64,000 nucleotides of DNA. It comes from Dirofilaria immitis. Taxonomy: Eukaryota > Nematoda > Chromadorea > Rhabditida > Onchocercidae. The notes beneath the pieces were generated by a model. That model saw only the letters and a program-made list of their open reading frames with translations. It had not been told where the DNA came from and did no database searches. Positions 48,988 through 60,725 of the stretch are shown here, piece after piece (positions within the stretch are counted from its first letter, which is position 1; each line of letters starts with the position of its first letter). The position numbers and the translations under genes were made by a program. The stretch covers positions 1,095,001-1,159,000 of the forward strand of contig JAKNDB010000108.1 in assembly GCA_024305405.1 (NCBI GenBank), given 5' to 3'.

Positions 48988-50385
48988 ATCCTATGTTCGA
49001 TAATACGCGCTTAATACTAAATGCCTAACACCCGAAAATGAAAACTTTTTCAAAACGACCACTTTTTCAATTACCTGAAAAAAATATTGAAATAAAGTTA
49101 AGTTTCGTCAAACAAAAGAAAAAGAGGCAAAAAAACACCTCCTAGATAACTTCATGATGTAATTTCAGATTCTTCAACATCCTAAAATTTTTTTCATGAT
49201 CGATAATATTTGAATTTCTGTCTTATCCATGTACCCGTTTACCTTAATTAATTACCCTTAATAATTGTTATGACAGGTATGCTAAATTATGCAGTAAGAG
49301 GAAGAAAAAGAGTATCACAAATTATTTCAACTTACACCCACAAATTTACTGCAACGCGTAAAACAATCCGCATAACTTGCATAGAGATTGAAGCATGAAC
49401 AGTTTGCTGTAAGCTATGAAATGAATAACATTTCAACCTACAGCGACAATATCAATTACTCTCAATCTATGATGACATTATCTTTCGTAAATTTTATCAA
49501 TCTCTACCATCTCTTTCATCCTAAAACCATTTTCCATTTCACTTTTTTTCTATGATAATACACTTAATGATATTGCGCAAATTCTCTCTAATCTTACAAC
49601 TATTAAGCATTCGCGTTAATTTCTATACTCTCTGCACTCCGACACATCTCTGAGCTATTTTACATTTCTAACACTCCCAATATCACATTATTTTTCTAAT
49701 CTTTATATCTCCAACATAATCATACTATTTATTAACAGTATACTGTTCAAAGAATTGGTTGAAAATCAATATGCTACATATATTTGTTGCATAATATCAT
49801 TAGATGGACGTTATGAAAATTGTTTTGGATTCAGGATGAAAGGATTACGTGATATGTGTGAATGAGCCAATCGTTGTATGCGACATCATTAGTTGATGTA
49901 TAATCTATTTATTCAAATCGTTTTATTTTTGAGTTTTTGTATTATTCATTTTATAGTGTCATAGATAGCAGTTATGAAGTGAATTTCTCAAAAAAAAAAA
50001 ACAGTCTGAGCATTTAATAATTTTTACCGATAAATCAAAATATTTCTAGACTGTTTATTTTTTTCGAGCAAACTGTTTCTGTCATGATTTAATATCCTTC
50101 ACCTTTATTATTAGTTCAATTTGATAAGATGCTGAAATTGAATCTTTTGGTTGATTGATTGTAGCTTTTATAATTAATGTGCTAAGGCCGGATTTTGTAT
50201 ATGGTCGTGCATTAATGTCGATGAAAATTTATTGTATTACTCATATATGTTTTGGTAATGTATTTGAAAAATATAGCCAAATAATTGTTTTACCGTTACA
50301 TAATTTGTTATTATATTATACGGTCGCACATCTAGTACTTATTTATCAAAAGAGTATAAAAACAATAATTAGGAAATTTTCCAGT
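48988..50385. other. Divergent intergenic region between BuGZ and TSG101
   Basis: Probably carries the promoters of both genes. The mixed AT-rich sequence has no repeat array. A frame that runs into TSG101 from 50155 is upstream noise: the TSG101 ATG at 50386 directly follows a TTTTCCAG acceptor. Confidence 0.5.
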
Positions 50386-52553
50386 ATGACAAATAATGCC
50401 GTATCGTCGACTGTTATTGCTTTATTGGATCGAGCTAAAGCAAAATATGTGGATACGGCGAAGAATGATATACTTTTAGCTCTAAGCGGCTTTCCTGATC
50501 TCACACCGGACGTTGAACATTTCGTTTATCCGGACAGGACATATACACTTGCATTTCGTCTGAAAGGCACCATTCCTGTTCTTTATAAGGTTTGTATTGA
50601 ACCGTAAGATTGGTTATTTGAGTCTTCCATTTGTTTTTGCGTTATACATATTGTTGTATTATATTTCGGCATATGTTATTCCGATTTATACGCTTGTTAA
50701 AAGTTTTGATGGTCAGGGATTTATTTATTAGATAAATATATGCAGTTTGCCAACTAAGAAGATTATTGCTTTGAGGACTATGTCTCAAATTGGTTTTTGT
50801 TTTTGGCGATTGGTAGAGGTTTGCATTATTTATCATATGTCCATATGATTAGTCATTCATTTTTAAAAGTTTGTTGTTTATGCAGGTTGGTTATGTTATT
50901 TATATTAATTTAGGGCAACAGGATTATCGTGGTTATTCTTTTTATAATTTTTGTTGTCCTGTTTTGGTTCAGTTGCAGGTGTTTTTGTCTGTTATTTGTT
51001 TGTGTGGGCTAGATGAAACTTGAAATTTGTTTAAAGGAAAATTTTTTCAGGGTAACACATACAACATACCGGTAGCATTATATCTTTGGGACACCCATCC
51101 TTATTATGCACCAATATGCTACGTTTGTCCAACACCAAATATGATGCTGAAGGAATCAAAAACGGTAGATAAACAGGGACGCATTTATTTGCCATATCTT
51201 AGTGATTGGTCCTTTCCGGGATACGATTTAAGTGGTTTGTTACAGGTAATTCGTTCATTTACGAGAATGAACTGTCAGGAGGAAAAAGAAAATACTCAGC
51301 AGAAACAAAGAAGAAATCCTCAATAGAAATTTATAAAATTTGCATTTTTCAAGGTTATGGCAATGTGCTTCCAAGATTCTTGTCCAGTCTTCGCGAAGCC
51401 TAATAACAATTCACGCCCATCGGGTGTGGGTTCAGCATCTGCTGGTCAGGTGCAAAGTTACACACCTTATCCAACTTCTAATGCGCCCGGAATACCACCA
51501 TATCCAACAACACCTGCTTCTTATTATCCTTCAATGCCACATGCTAATGTTGGTAGTGGCACGGTTCAGCCGGAACACCTGAAAGCATCTGTAATGAGCG
51601 CTGTTGAACACAAAATTAGGCAGCGTCTTCGCGAAAAATTAGGTATCCTTTTATTTTCCTTCCATTCTATGCTGCTTTTTGCACTAAGTTATAGAGAATT
51701 CGGTCTTTAAACGGTAGTCATATTGTAATTTTGAATTTTCGAGTTTAAATTATTATGCTTTTCTATTTAGATTTGCGGTAAAGCCTTCTAAACCGTATTT
51801 TTCAGGAACAATGCATGCGGAATTAGCTTCCATAAGACAGACTCATGCAGATCTGCGTGCCGGTCAACAAAAGCTTAAAGGTATTGTGGACGATTTAGCG
51901 CAAGAACAGAAACGGATGGAGGACGCACTGATTGCCTATCAGGTATCCATGTCGTAGAAATAAAAATGATTTCGTTTTTGATTTCCAATTTTTTTATTGC
52001 TGATTGGTCGCAAAAATAGCTTCGATTTTTAGGAAAAGAAAGCCGAAATTAGTTCTCTTCTTTCAACATCTTCGCCAGAAAAAGCATAGAAATTGATGAA
52101 GTAATTGATGCTTGCACACCTCTGCATAAACAGGTTAAGATTAGCTCTTTTTCTTATTAATTTTTTCCAGAAGTTAAAACAATTATCCTATTCTTGGTAT
52201 TTGAAGCAAGAAATTTGATTCCTTAATAATAAGTTAAATTTTCATTTTGAAAATACCAAGAAGTAACGAGCATTTCTAGGTTGTTATCAGTGAAAATTCC
52301 TATCTTTTTCCACGATATTTGATTCGCTTAGAGCATTCATTAATCGCGTTGTATAAATCTGTTGCAGTTACTTCGTTGTTACGTTTATGATTGTGCTATC
52401 GATGATGCCATTTATTTTCTTGGTCAAGCATTAAGTCGTGGTCGTATCAGTCTATCAAATTATTTGAAAGAAGTACGTCAGCTTTCACGTCGACAGTTTA
52501 TTTATCGTGCTACACTTCAAAAATGCCGTATTAAAGCGAAATTGTCAGTATAA
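50386..52553 (+). CDS. tsg-101: TSG101, ESCRT-I subunit
   Basis: TSG101 recognises ubiquitinated cargo and PTAP-type motifs with its UEV domain and sorts cargo into multivesicular bodies as part of ESCRT-I. Exons: 50386-50589, 51051-51245, 51354-51642, 51806-51942, 52033-52133, 52368-52553; about 360 residues. UEV blocks: FPDLTPDVEHFVYPDRTYTL, YNIPVALYLWDTHPYYAPIC, VCPTPNMMLKESKTVDKQGR, IYLPYLSDW. A Pro/Tyr/Ser-rich linker (YTPYPTSNAPGIPPYP) follows, then a coiled coil (RQTHADLRAGQQKLKG) and the C-terminal steadiness box (AIDDAIYFLGQALSRGRISL, KEVRQLSRRQFIYRA). The start ATG is one base after TTTTCCAG, consistent with trans-splicing. One A is missing in the run at 52079-52083, which would otherwise end the protein after SPEKA. 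It is divergent from BuGZ. Confidence 0.95.
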
Positions 52554-55500
52554 GACATATTGACCTTGTTTTTATACTGTTTAACACATGGTTTTTTTTC
52601 CTCTCATATCAAAATGCTTCTCATTGTGAAGAGGAAAAAAATAGTTCTTTGAGAATATGTCCTTGAAATTTCTGTTTTGTTGGATTAAATTTCGAATTAA
52701 TTAGTTAATTAATCAATTTTAATTGAAACAACTGCTTTCATTATCGTGGTTCTTTATTAGCATATCGTTATTGTGCTATGCATATTCTTCGATTCAGTTA
52801 TTTTCCATGAAATGAAAGCTGCTATAACTTCTTTTTAAGTTCATTTTCTTTTTTATGCTGGTAACATTACCTCTCTCGGGCTAAATTAGTTCTCTTTTTT
52901 GTCAAACAGAAATATTAAGGTAAGTTTTTAAAGACGAAACGAAATTTTGTTTTGGTCATTTCCAAAATAAATTTTAATTGAGGCCAGTATCCTCCGGAAA
53001 ATGTTATGCGGGTCTGATTTTTTTCGAATCTTTTATCTTCAGTAAAGTTCATCACAAAATTTCAGTTGAAAATTTCAGTTTAGGAGAAATTATTGAAAGA
53101 AAAGTGATATATTTTTAGGATGGGATGTATATTTTATGATAAGAAAAGCTAAAATGCATTCCTTTATGAACTATTTATTTATGTGCTTTGTAATTGCAGT
53201 GATTTGAAATTGATGATTATATTTCAAACTTAACATAGTATTTGTAATAGTTTTTGCTCGTTTCATTTTGCTTCTTTTTTTCTGTTTATAAAATTTGTGA
53301 ATTTTTAACTAGGTGATGATATCTAATGTGTCAATTTTTTGAGTATATAGTCACACATCTTTGTCAATATCTGAAGTCATTAAAACATTACTCAAGTCAA
53401 GTCAGTCATCGTGATGTTATGCTTTCTGTAATTACTAACATATAAAACTTTTCCATCTTACTTTTTTCTTACAGCAACAAAATTTCATTCATATGTAATA
53501 ATAAAATAAGAATTGATGAAATCTCTTATAAAATATTCCGATCTCTTGTCCATATTTTTGAAGATTTTTCTTTTTTTTTTTTTTTCAATTACATTACTGT
53601 ATTCCAGTATTTTTCTTATAGTTTTTTTTTCTTTCTCTTTTTTATTTGGATGAAAATTTGGAAACAAACAATTTCCAATGAAATAATTAATAAATAACTA
53701 CAATAGTACCATTTTCTCCCATATTTTAAATACGTTTCATTTTCAACCATTAAATCACATCGATCGTTCATGGACCAATTAATATTATTATAATGAGGCA
53801 ATCGTTATAGGTGCGATTATTATTATGGATTGTTGTAAATTATATATATGCATGGCATACATGAATTATCATGTAAACTATTCAAATTATGCATGCAAAA
53901 TGCATGCACAGGTAAAATGTATAAATTATGCAGTATTTAAAGCGTTAATTTTATAGGAAATAATTTTAAATTCTTATTAATATTTAAATATTTTATTATT
54001 AATTTATATATTCTCGGATTATTTGATGGTATGTTGCAGCTGATTCTACAATATGATTTGTTATTAACTTTTATGTTTGCTAAATGCTAAATGCTAAATT
54101 ACTAAATATGGCTTTTGACGTTAGATTGATATTAGATTGTTGGCAGGCATGATGATGTAGATTTTATCCTGATGAATGAAATAGTTGTTGGTCGATCCGA
54201 TTCATTCAACAAGCCTTACACGAAAATTATGCATTCTCGATTTCTCGATTCTCGACATATTCAGACACTCTTGCATTCTTTCTTTCTTTCTTTCTGTCTT
54301 TTTTCCATATCTTTCGCATTTAATTTTGATAGTTTGTTTGGAAGTGAAATGTAGGAATAAATTGATGGAAAAGAAAGAGAGAAAAAGAGATGAAAATATT
54401 GAAATTAGAAAAAAAAAGAAAAAGTTTTTCTCGAAATATCATTAGCAATATCCGATCTTCCGTATTCATATTCTCCATGCTAATTCCTCTATTTCATTCC
54501 TTCCTCACCCTTTTCTCCTCCTTCTCATTCCTCCTCCTCCTCCTCCTCCTCTTCCTCCTCTTCCTTCTCTTCCTTCTCTTCCTTCTCTTCCTCCACCTAC
54601 TTCTTCCTTCTCTTGCATTTCCCTCAATTGATAATTCCTTCAATTTATTCGTCATTGCAACGATGGCACATTTTTCATTTTTACCTCCATCAAAAATATC
54701 AATACCTCTTATTGCACTCCTTCTCTTCCCCTCCTCTTTCTTTCTCTTCCTCTTTCTCTTTCTCTTTTCTCTCCCTTTTTCATCAACGATTTATTTTCAT
54801 GTTGCAATGATTTTATTCCCTCAATTTTTTCTTTTTTCTTTCCTTCATTTAAACTTTAAAATTTAAAAACAAAAAAAAGTTTTTTAACTTCCACTTTTCA
54901 ACAATTTTGTTATTATTATCATCAAAACGTATTTCCTCTTCTTCTTTACCTCTATATCTCAATCTTAAATATTTTTTTTCCTTTTATACTTTTAGTTTTT
55001 TTCTCCCTCTCCTTCCTCTCATCTCTTTGCCTTTTACATAATTAATAAGTTTATCGAAACATTTTTCAATAATAAATAAGCCTAATAATCTAAAATCTTT
55101 TACATAATTTTAAAAAAGAAAAAGCTTTATCAAATCTTTATCAATGAAATTTTTATCAATGAAAATGATATTTATCAATGAAATGATAAAATGTTTGAAG
55201 TTTTTTTTTTTTTTATTGAAAATATTATCATTAAATGATTAATTGAAATGATTTTGATAAAATAAAAATGATTAAATTATGTAAATATTATAAGAAGTTT
55301 GGTTAGTTTAAAGCAAGCAAAATATTGAACGGGTTTTTATTTTTATTTTTATTTTTTTTTTTGTTTTTTTTTTTGCTGTAAAATGAGATTTCTATCGACA
55401 ATTCGTTTTGGTTATATATTTCAGAAAATTTCATTTAAATGTATTCTATCAAATGCTATTTTCAAGCATATCTTTTTTTTTTTTTTATGTTTCTAGCTTG

Positions 55501-58500
55501 CTATTTTCTTAAAAAAAAAAAAAAAAATTCTTGAATTCATTCATTCTCGAAGAGTTAACTTAGTGTTGTTTTAGTTAAATAACAAATTCTTGAATTTATT
55601 CTCGAAACATAAAAAAAAAAAGATATTAACTCAACATTTTTTGTTTTAATAGAATCAATAGTTTCTTTTTATTTTTTTATTTCTACAACATACAAATGCA
55701 ATGGAAAAACAAAGTCTTTTTTTTTTTTTTAAAACTTTCCATTTATCTATCAATTGTTTTTATTTTTAATTCTAAAAGAGTATTTTCGAGAATTTCGAGA
55801 ATTCACTAAATTTGCTTACTTAAAAATTTCACTCATCAAAAATTATCTGATAATGCTGAATCGATTTTGTTTTTTCATAGCTTTGATTAATTAGAAAAAA
55901 AAAAAAAAAATTAGACAATGGATAAGTTATACATAATAAAAATACAATCAAACATATTCGCTAATTAAGAGCATGATAAATTCCTATTCGAGAATTTAAT
56001 TAACTAATCAAATGTTCATTGTAAACTTTTATTTGAAAAAAAAATTGGACATCGAAATTCAATAAAAAAAAAAAAAAAAAAAAAAAACGACTATTCTTTT
56101 GTTAATTTAAATTCAAATTTATTGATAATAAAAAGTTAGCATTTCGTGTTCGAGAAATTAATTAGCTATCAAATTACATACATAGTAAATCTTTCGAAAA
56201 AAAAAATTCAAACTTAGTAAAACAAATTTTATTGAAAATTTTACATTTTCTATTTATCGATTCATTCGTTTTTTTTTTTTCTTTATTTCTCCTATTTTTA
56301 TTTCTATTTTTCCTTTCTTTCTTTCTTTTTGTTTGTTTGTTTGTTTAAAACTTTAAAATTCGAGAAAATTTCATTAATTTAAAATGTTATATTTAAATTA
56401 GCAATTTTAATAAATCATTAGCAATTATTATGAATTTTTAGATTGGAAGTTTTGTCAAATTTGAATCATAAAATGATTCAAATTTGTTTTCATATTTCAA
56501 TCGTAAAACTTGTTTCTGATGGATGGATGAAGAAATAATGACAGAGTTTAATTGATTTGCTAAGTTATGTTTACTGAAAAATTAGATAATTTTTCCCTTC
56601 TCTTAAATTTCCTTTTAAATTAAACTTTGCAAAAGCTCTGCAAAAAAAAAAAGAAAGAAAACATTTATCTTTTAAATCTTTAAAATATAACTAAATATCT
56701 ATTATTAAGATATATTATCAGTTATATCAGATATAAATATCTTTATGATATAATATCTTATATCTTAAATATCTTCAAATATTTTCTCTTTCAAAAGAAA
56801 ACTTATATAATTTAAATCGAAGTTTTGAAGAAAAAATTTTTCGAAATATTGATCATATATTAATTATGCAATAATTAAGCAATATTAAATTTTGATTGAA
56901 ATATATTTGTAGAATGTTGAAATAAGCAAAAAAAAATGATCCTAACATATGTTGATCAATAAAAATCCGATAAATGATCCATGTGATAATGATAATCTAA
57001 TCACTCATAGTTAGATAAAATTGTATAATATAATTTCGATAAACAGGTAATATTGTTAATGCTTATTTGTTTATTTCTTTTGATCCAACTTATGTTATGA
57101 AAAAATTTCTATAAAATTAAATTAACAAATTATTCTTTAACATATTTAAAAATCATATTCATATATTCGATAAATTTTCTTTACCTGTTATAAGTTACCA
57201 GTTGATAATTTTATAATGATTTATCAATTATCATCAATTATTTTTTTTTTTATCGATGTTAAGAAAATTAGGTTAGTGGAAATAAATGAATGTGAATTAG
57301 TTTGCAAACTTTAATCTTTTCGTTGTTCCGAGCAATCTTTTGACTAATTGATATATTACTGATTAATGATAACTGAAATAAAATTTTCGTTTAAAAAATA
57401 AGCATATTTGTTTACATAATTCATTTCTTATTAATTTCTATGAATGAATTTTTTTTTCATTTTTCATTTTTCTTCCTAAATCCTTTATTATTTGCTTATT
57501 TTTTCCAAAAATAAAATTCAAATAATTGCAAAATTTTATCATTTATCCTATTTTTTTTTATCAAATATCAGTCATGATATGAATAATATGATTGTTCTAA
57601 TTTATTTTTTTATCAACTATCAGTCATAATATGAATGAAATTTAAATGAGAATTTTTTGATTAATTTTCATTATTCGTATGAGATACTTATAGGAATATA
57701 AGAACAGAATAAATCTGTACTTATATTCAGCTTATCATTTTTTTTTTTTTCATTATTGAGCATATTTTTTTATCATTTTTTAGTACAATCCATAGTAGAT
57801 AAAAGCTATCATTTGATATTTTTGTCGATATTAATTATCTGTTTTTAATTATTTATTTGATAATAATATATTTGTTATTTTTAATGATATTGATAATGAT
57901 GATATTTGCAAAATTATGATATAAATTATGATTACTTTGAAATCATTTTAATTTTATAAAAATTTGAGCAATCTATTTTAATAGATAAATTATTAATTAC
58001 TATTGGTTGTTTGCTATAGATATATGAAAATGGAAAAAGAAAAAAGAATTGATATGATTATAGCTAAACTTGAATTGATAATTTTTGATTTATTATTTAT
58101 TATTACTTATATTTATTGTTAATTATCATCACTCTTATTATTATCATTTAATCTATTAATTACGATGAAATTTCCTATACATATACATATATTTTTTCCT
58201 TTATTGATTTATTCATTTCAAATATTATATTTAAAATATTGTTTACATTTTTCCCTAATTCTTTTTTTTTTTTTTAAATCAAAATATAAAAATTTTAATT
58301 TACCTTTTTCAATTATATTTTATTCGATAGTTTTTTATTATTTATTTCGAAATTTAATATACCTAATTTTATTCCTAAATTTTTATGCAACTTTTTTTCT
58401 TGAATTTAATTTCATTATTTGATTGAATTTTAGATGCAATAAATTTTTGATTTATAATTAATCGTTACTTGTCGTTTATTTTATAAGCTAATAAGGCTAA

Positions 58501-59006
58501 TTTTTATCGTTAAACTATTGCTCAAAATGAGAGCAATAATTTTTTCAAATTTTTTGCTCTCGATTAATCTCGAATAAATATCCTTTTCTTTAACTCTTAT
58601 TTTAGCTATAAAATGATTCCAAAAAAAAATAATTTGTATGATATTTAAATTTTAGTCAATAATTTTTCAATCATACATTTTTCATATTCTATAATAAAAT
58701 ATTAATAATAATAATAATAATAATAATAGTGATGACAGGTTTATGTAATTAATAATTTCCAGCTATAAATGACCTTTTTTTTCTTTTCTCGACCTATTTT
58801 AAAAACTTGAATAATTTTTCTTTTAATGTATAAATGTATACATATGTATATATTGATGCTGATAATATTTGATATGATATTAGATTAGTTCTTTTTTTTT
58901 TCAATATTATTAGATTAATTGAAAAGATATCCACTTGATAAGTTAATATGATAATTCATAAATTTTCATATTCTCGAACAAACTAGAATTTACGATAAAA
59001 ACTTTG

Positions 59007-59034
59007 CCCCGTCCCCCACCCCCACCCCATCCCC
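59007..59034 (-). other. Potential G-quadruplex (C-rich on plus strand)
   Basis: Five runs of at least four C, separated by 1-2 bases: CCCC at 59007, CCCCC at 59013, CCCCC at 59019, CCCC at 59025 and CCCC at 59031. The minus strand therefore has closely spaced G4-G5 runs. It stands alone in a very AT-rich region. Confidence 0.7.
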
Positions 59035-60556
59035 TTCATATTAAATATTCTATTTTCAAGAAAAAAAAATATTTTTACGTAAAAGAAAAATATTAATAAA
59101 AATTTAAGTTTGCTTTTTTTTGTTTAATAAAATATTCGATAAAGATAGCAACAAAGATTTCAGGTAAATAAATTATTTATTTAATGATAATTTTTAGTAA
59201 ATAAATTATTTATTTAGTGATAATTTTAGTAAATAAATTATTTGATGATAATTTTAGTAATTGCTTTTCTTATACAAAAAATATGCAAAATACTTTTGTT
59301 GCATAAAATGAAGGAAGGAGAAAATTTTCATTTTTGAATATTAATTTTTTCAAAAAAAAAAAATTTATGTTTTATCAATTTGCTAAAAACTTATAATGTA
59401 TGATAAGAAAATTGAAAAAAAAAAATAATTAATGATAATAACGAAATCAATTTTAACAATTTAATGCTATTAATAATTAAGAAAGCAATAGAAGAAAATT
59501 ATGTAAAGAATTTTGCTAAAATAAGTAGGTATTAATTGAATTTGATTATTATAAAATGATAAATAAATTATCATTTATTTTCATGAATGAATAATTGATA
59601 ATAATTTTCATTGCTAACTTTTTTCATTTTGCTAATTTTACCGTAATTTTATTTTTAAATATTCCCAGCTATAATTTTTCAAATAAATTAATATAATTTA
59701 ATAAATTTCATCTAATTTTCTTTTTATTCTAAAAAAAAAAAAAAAAAAAAACGAAAAATTCCATTCTTATATTATATATTTTTCAATAATTTAAATTACG
59801 AAAAATTTCATCTTTTCAGGTGAAGAAAAGGGAAAAAAAAACCAAAAGACATTGGAAAAAGTCAATTTATCAAATGACCTTTTCGTCTTTCATCAAATTT
59901 TTCCATCTTAATTTGTCGCATGATATCGTACGTATAATTATTGCATTGAATATCGTAATTGTCCTCATTTTTTTTTTCTCCCTCTTAAATAGTGATAAAA
60001 AAGAACATGAAATGATAAGTATAGACTTATTTTTGTATGAATTAAATAGCTTAATTGATATTTCGTTTCTCAATAGCACCTTTTTTTTTTTTTTTATCAT
60101 TCATTCGATGTTTGTTATTTTTATAGTTTTCATCTCTTTTAAGCCTATTTCTTTGCTTCATCAATACATAGTTTGATTATTATGCTAATTTAGGTTTTTT
60201 TTTTTTGTGATATATGTTAGTATCATTCATTGATATATTTTATCTAAGCTTTAGCAATGAAAAATTTTGAAGAGAAAAAGAGCAATTTTGATTGTTAAAA
60301 TTTCAATTGATATATTTTAAAATTTTATAATTATGGTTCATTTTTGATTCGTAAAAATTCAAAAGTTTTTGAATTTGTATGAAAAATCATTCGTTCTTCT
60401 TTTTTTTTTTTTTTTTTTTAGATTAATTTATGGATTATTGGTAAGGAAATTTGATTGTATGGTTCGATTATTATATTGTTATTTGGAAATCGATGAAATT
60501 GGAAATTTGAGGAAAATATGTGATGAAAAAGTTTAGCAATTTATCATTTTAAAAGC

Positions 60557-60622
60557 GGTCGTTTCTTAAACGACCAAACGATACAGCCAAAATTTTTCCA
60601 TTTTTAGCGCCCCTTAAGGGGC
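60557..60622. repeat. Two adjacent perfect palindromic hairpins
   Basis: GGTCGTTT-CTT-AAACGACC at 60557-60575 (8-bp stem, 3-base loop) and GCCCCTTAAGGGGC at 60609-60622 (a full palindrome). Both are GC-rich against the background and lie about 100 bp before the UNC-33-like start codon. Confidence 0.75.
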
Positions 60623-60725
60623 ATTTATATACCTTTCATATTCGTTCAACGCCTAATTCACCCATTGAAGTTTGCTATAGCGAAAAAAATTGAAACATGA
60701 TATTTCATTTGAAAGATTATATGAT

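Larger units (their letters stand above)
52554..60725. other. 8-kb low-complexity AT-rich region upstream of the UNC-33-like gene
   Basis: It may be intergenic or hold introns and undetected 5' exons of the CRMP gene. Contents: poly-T and poly-A runs throughout, a CTC/TTC-rich stretch at about 54500-54780, a short (ATA)n at about 58702-58731, a C-rich tract at 59007-59034 and two hairpins at 60557-60622. Frames up to 158 codons (54390-54866) are Leu/Phe/Ser-rich translations of pyrimidine tracts. The frame at 59820-60176 is AT-rich noise. Confidence 0.5.

Noticed and set aside
54390..54866. 158-codon Leu/Phe/Ser-rich frame
   Set aside because: Pyrimidine-rich low complexity (CTC/TTC runs); the hydrophobic look follows from composition.
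59820..60176. 118-codon frame with membrane-like segments after a TTTTCAG
   Set aside because: AT-rich sequence yields Ile/Phe/Leu by chance; an opposite-strand frame is also open and no partner exon is seen.
60557..60622. Hairpins as bacterial-type terminators
   Set aside because: The sequence is eukaryotic and the stems lie upstream, not downstream, of a gene.
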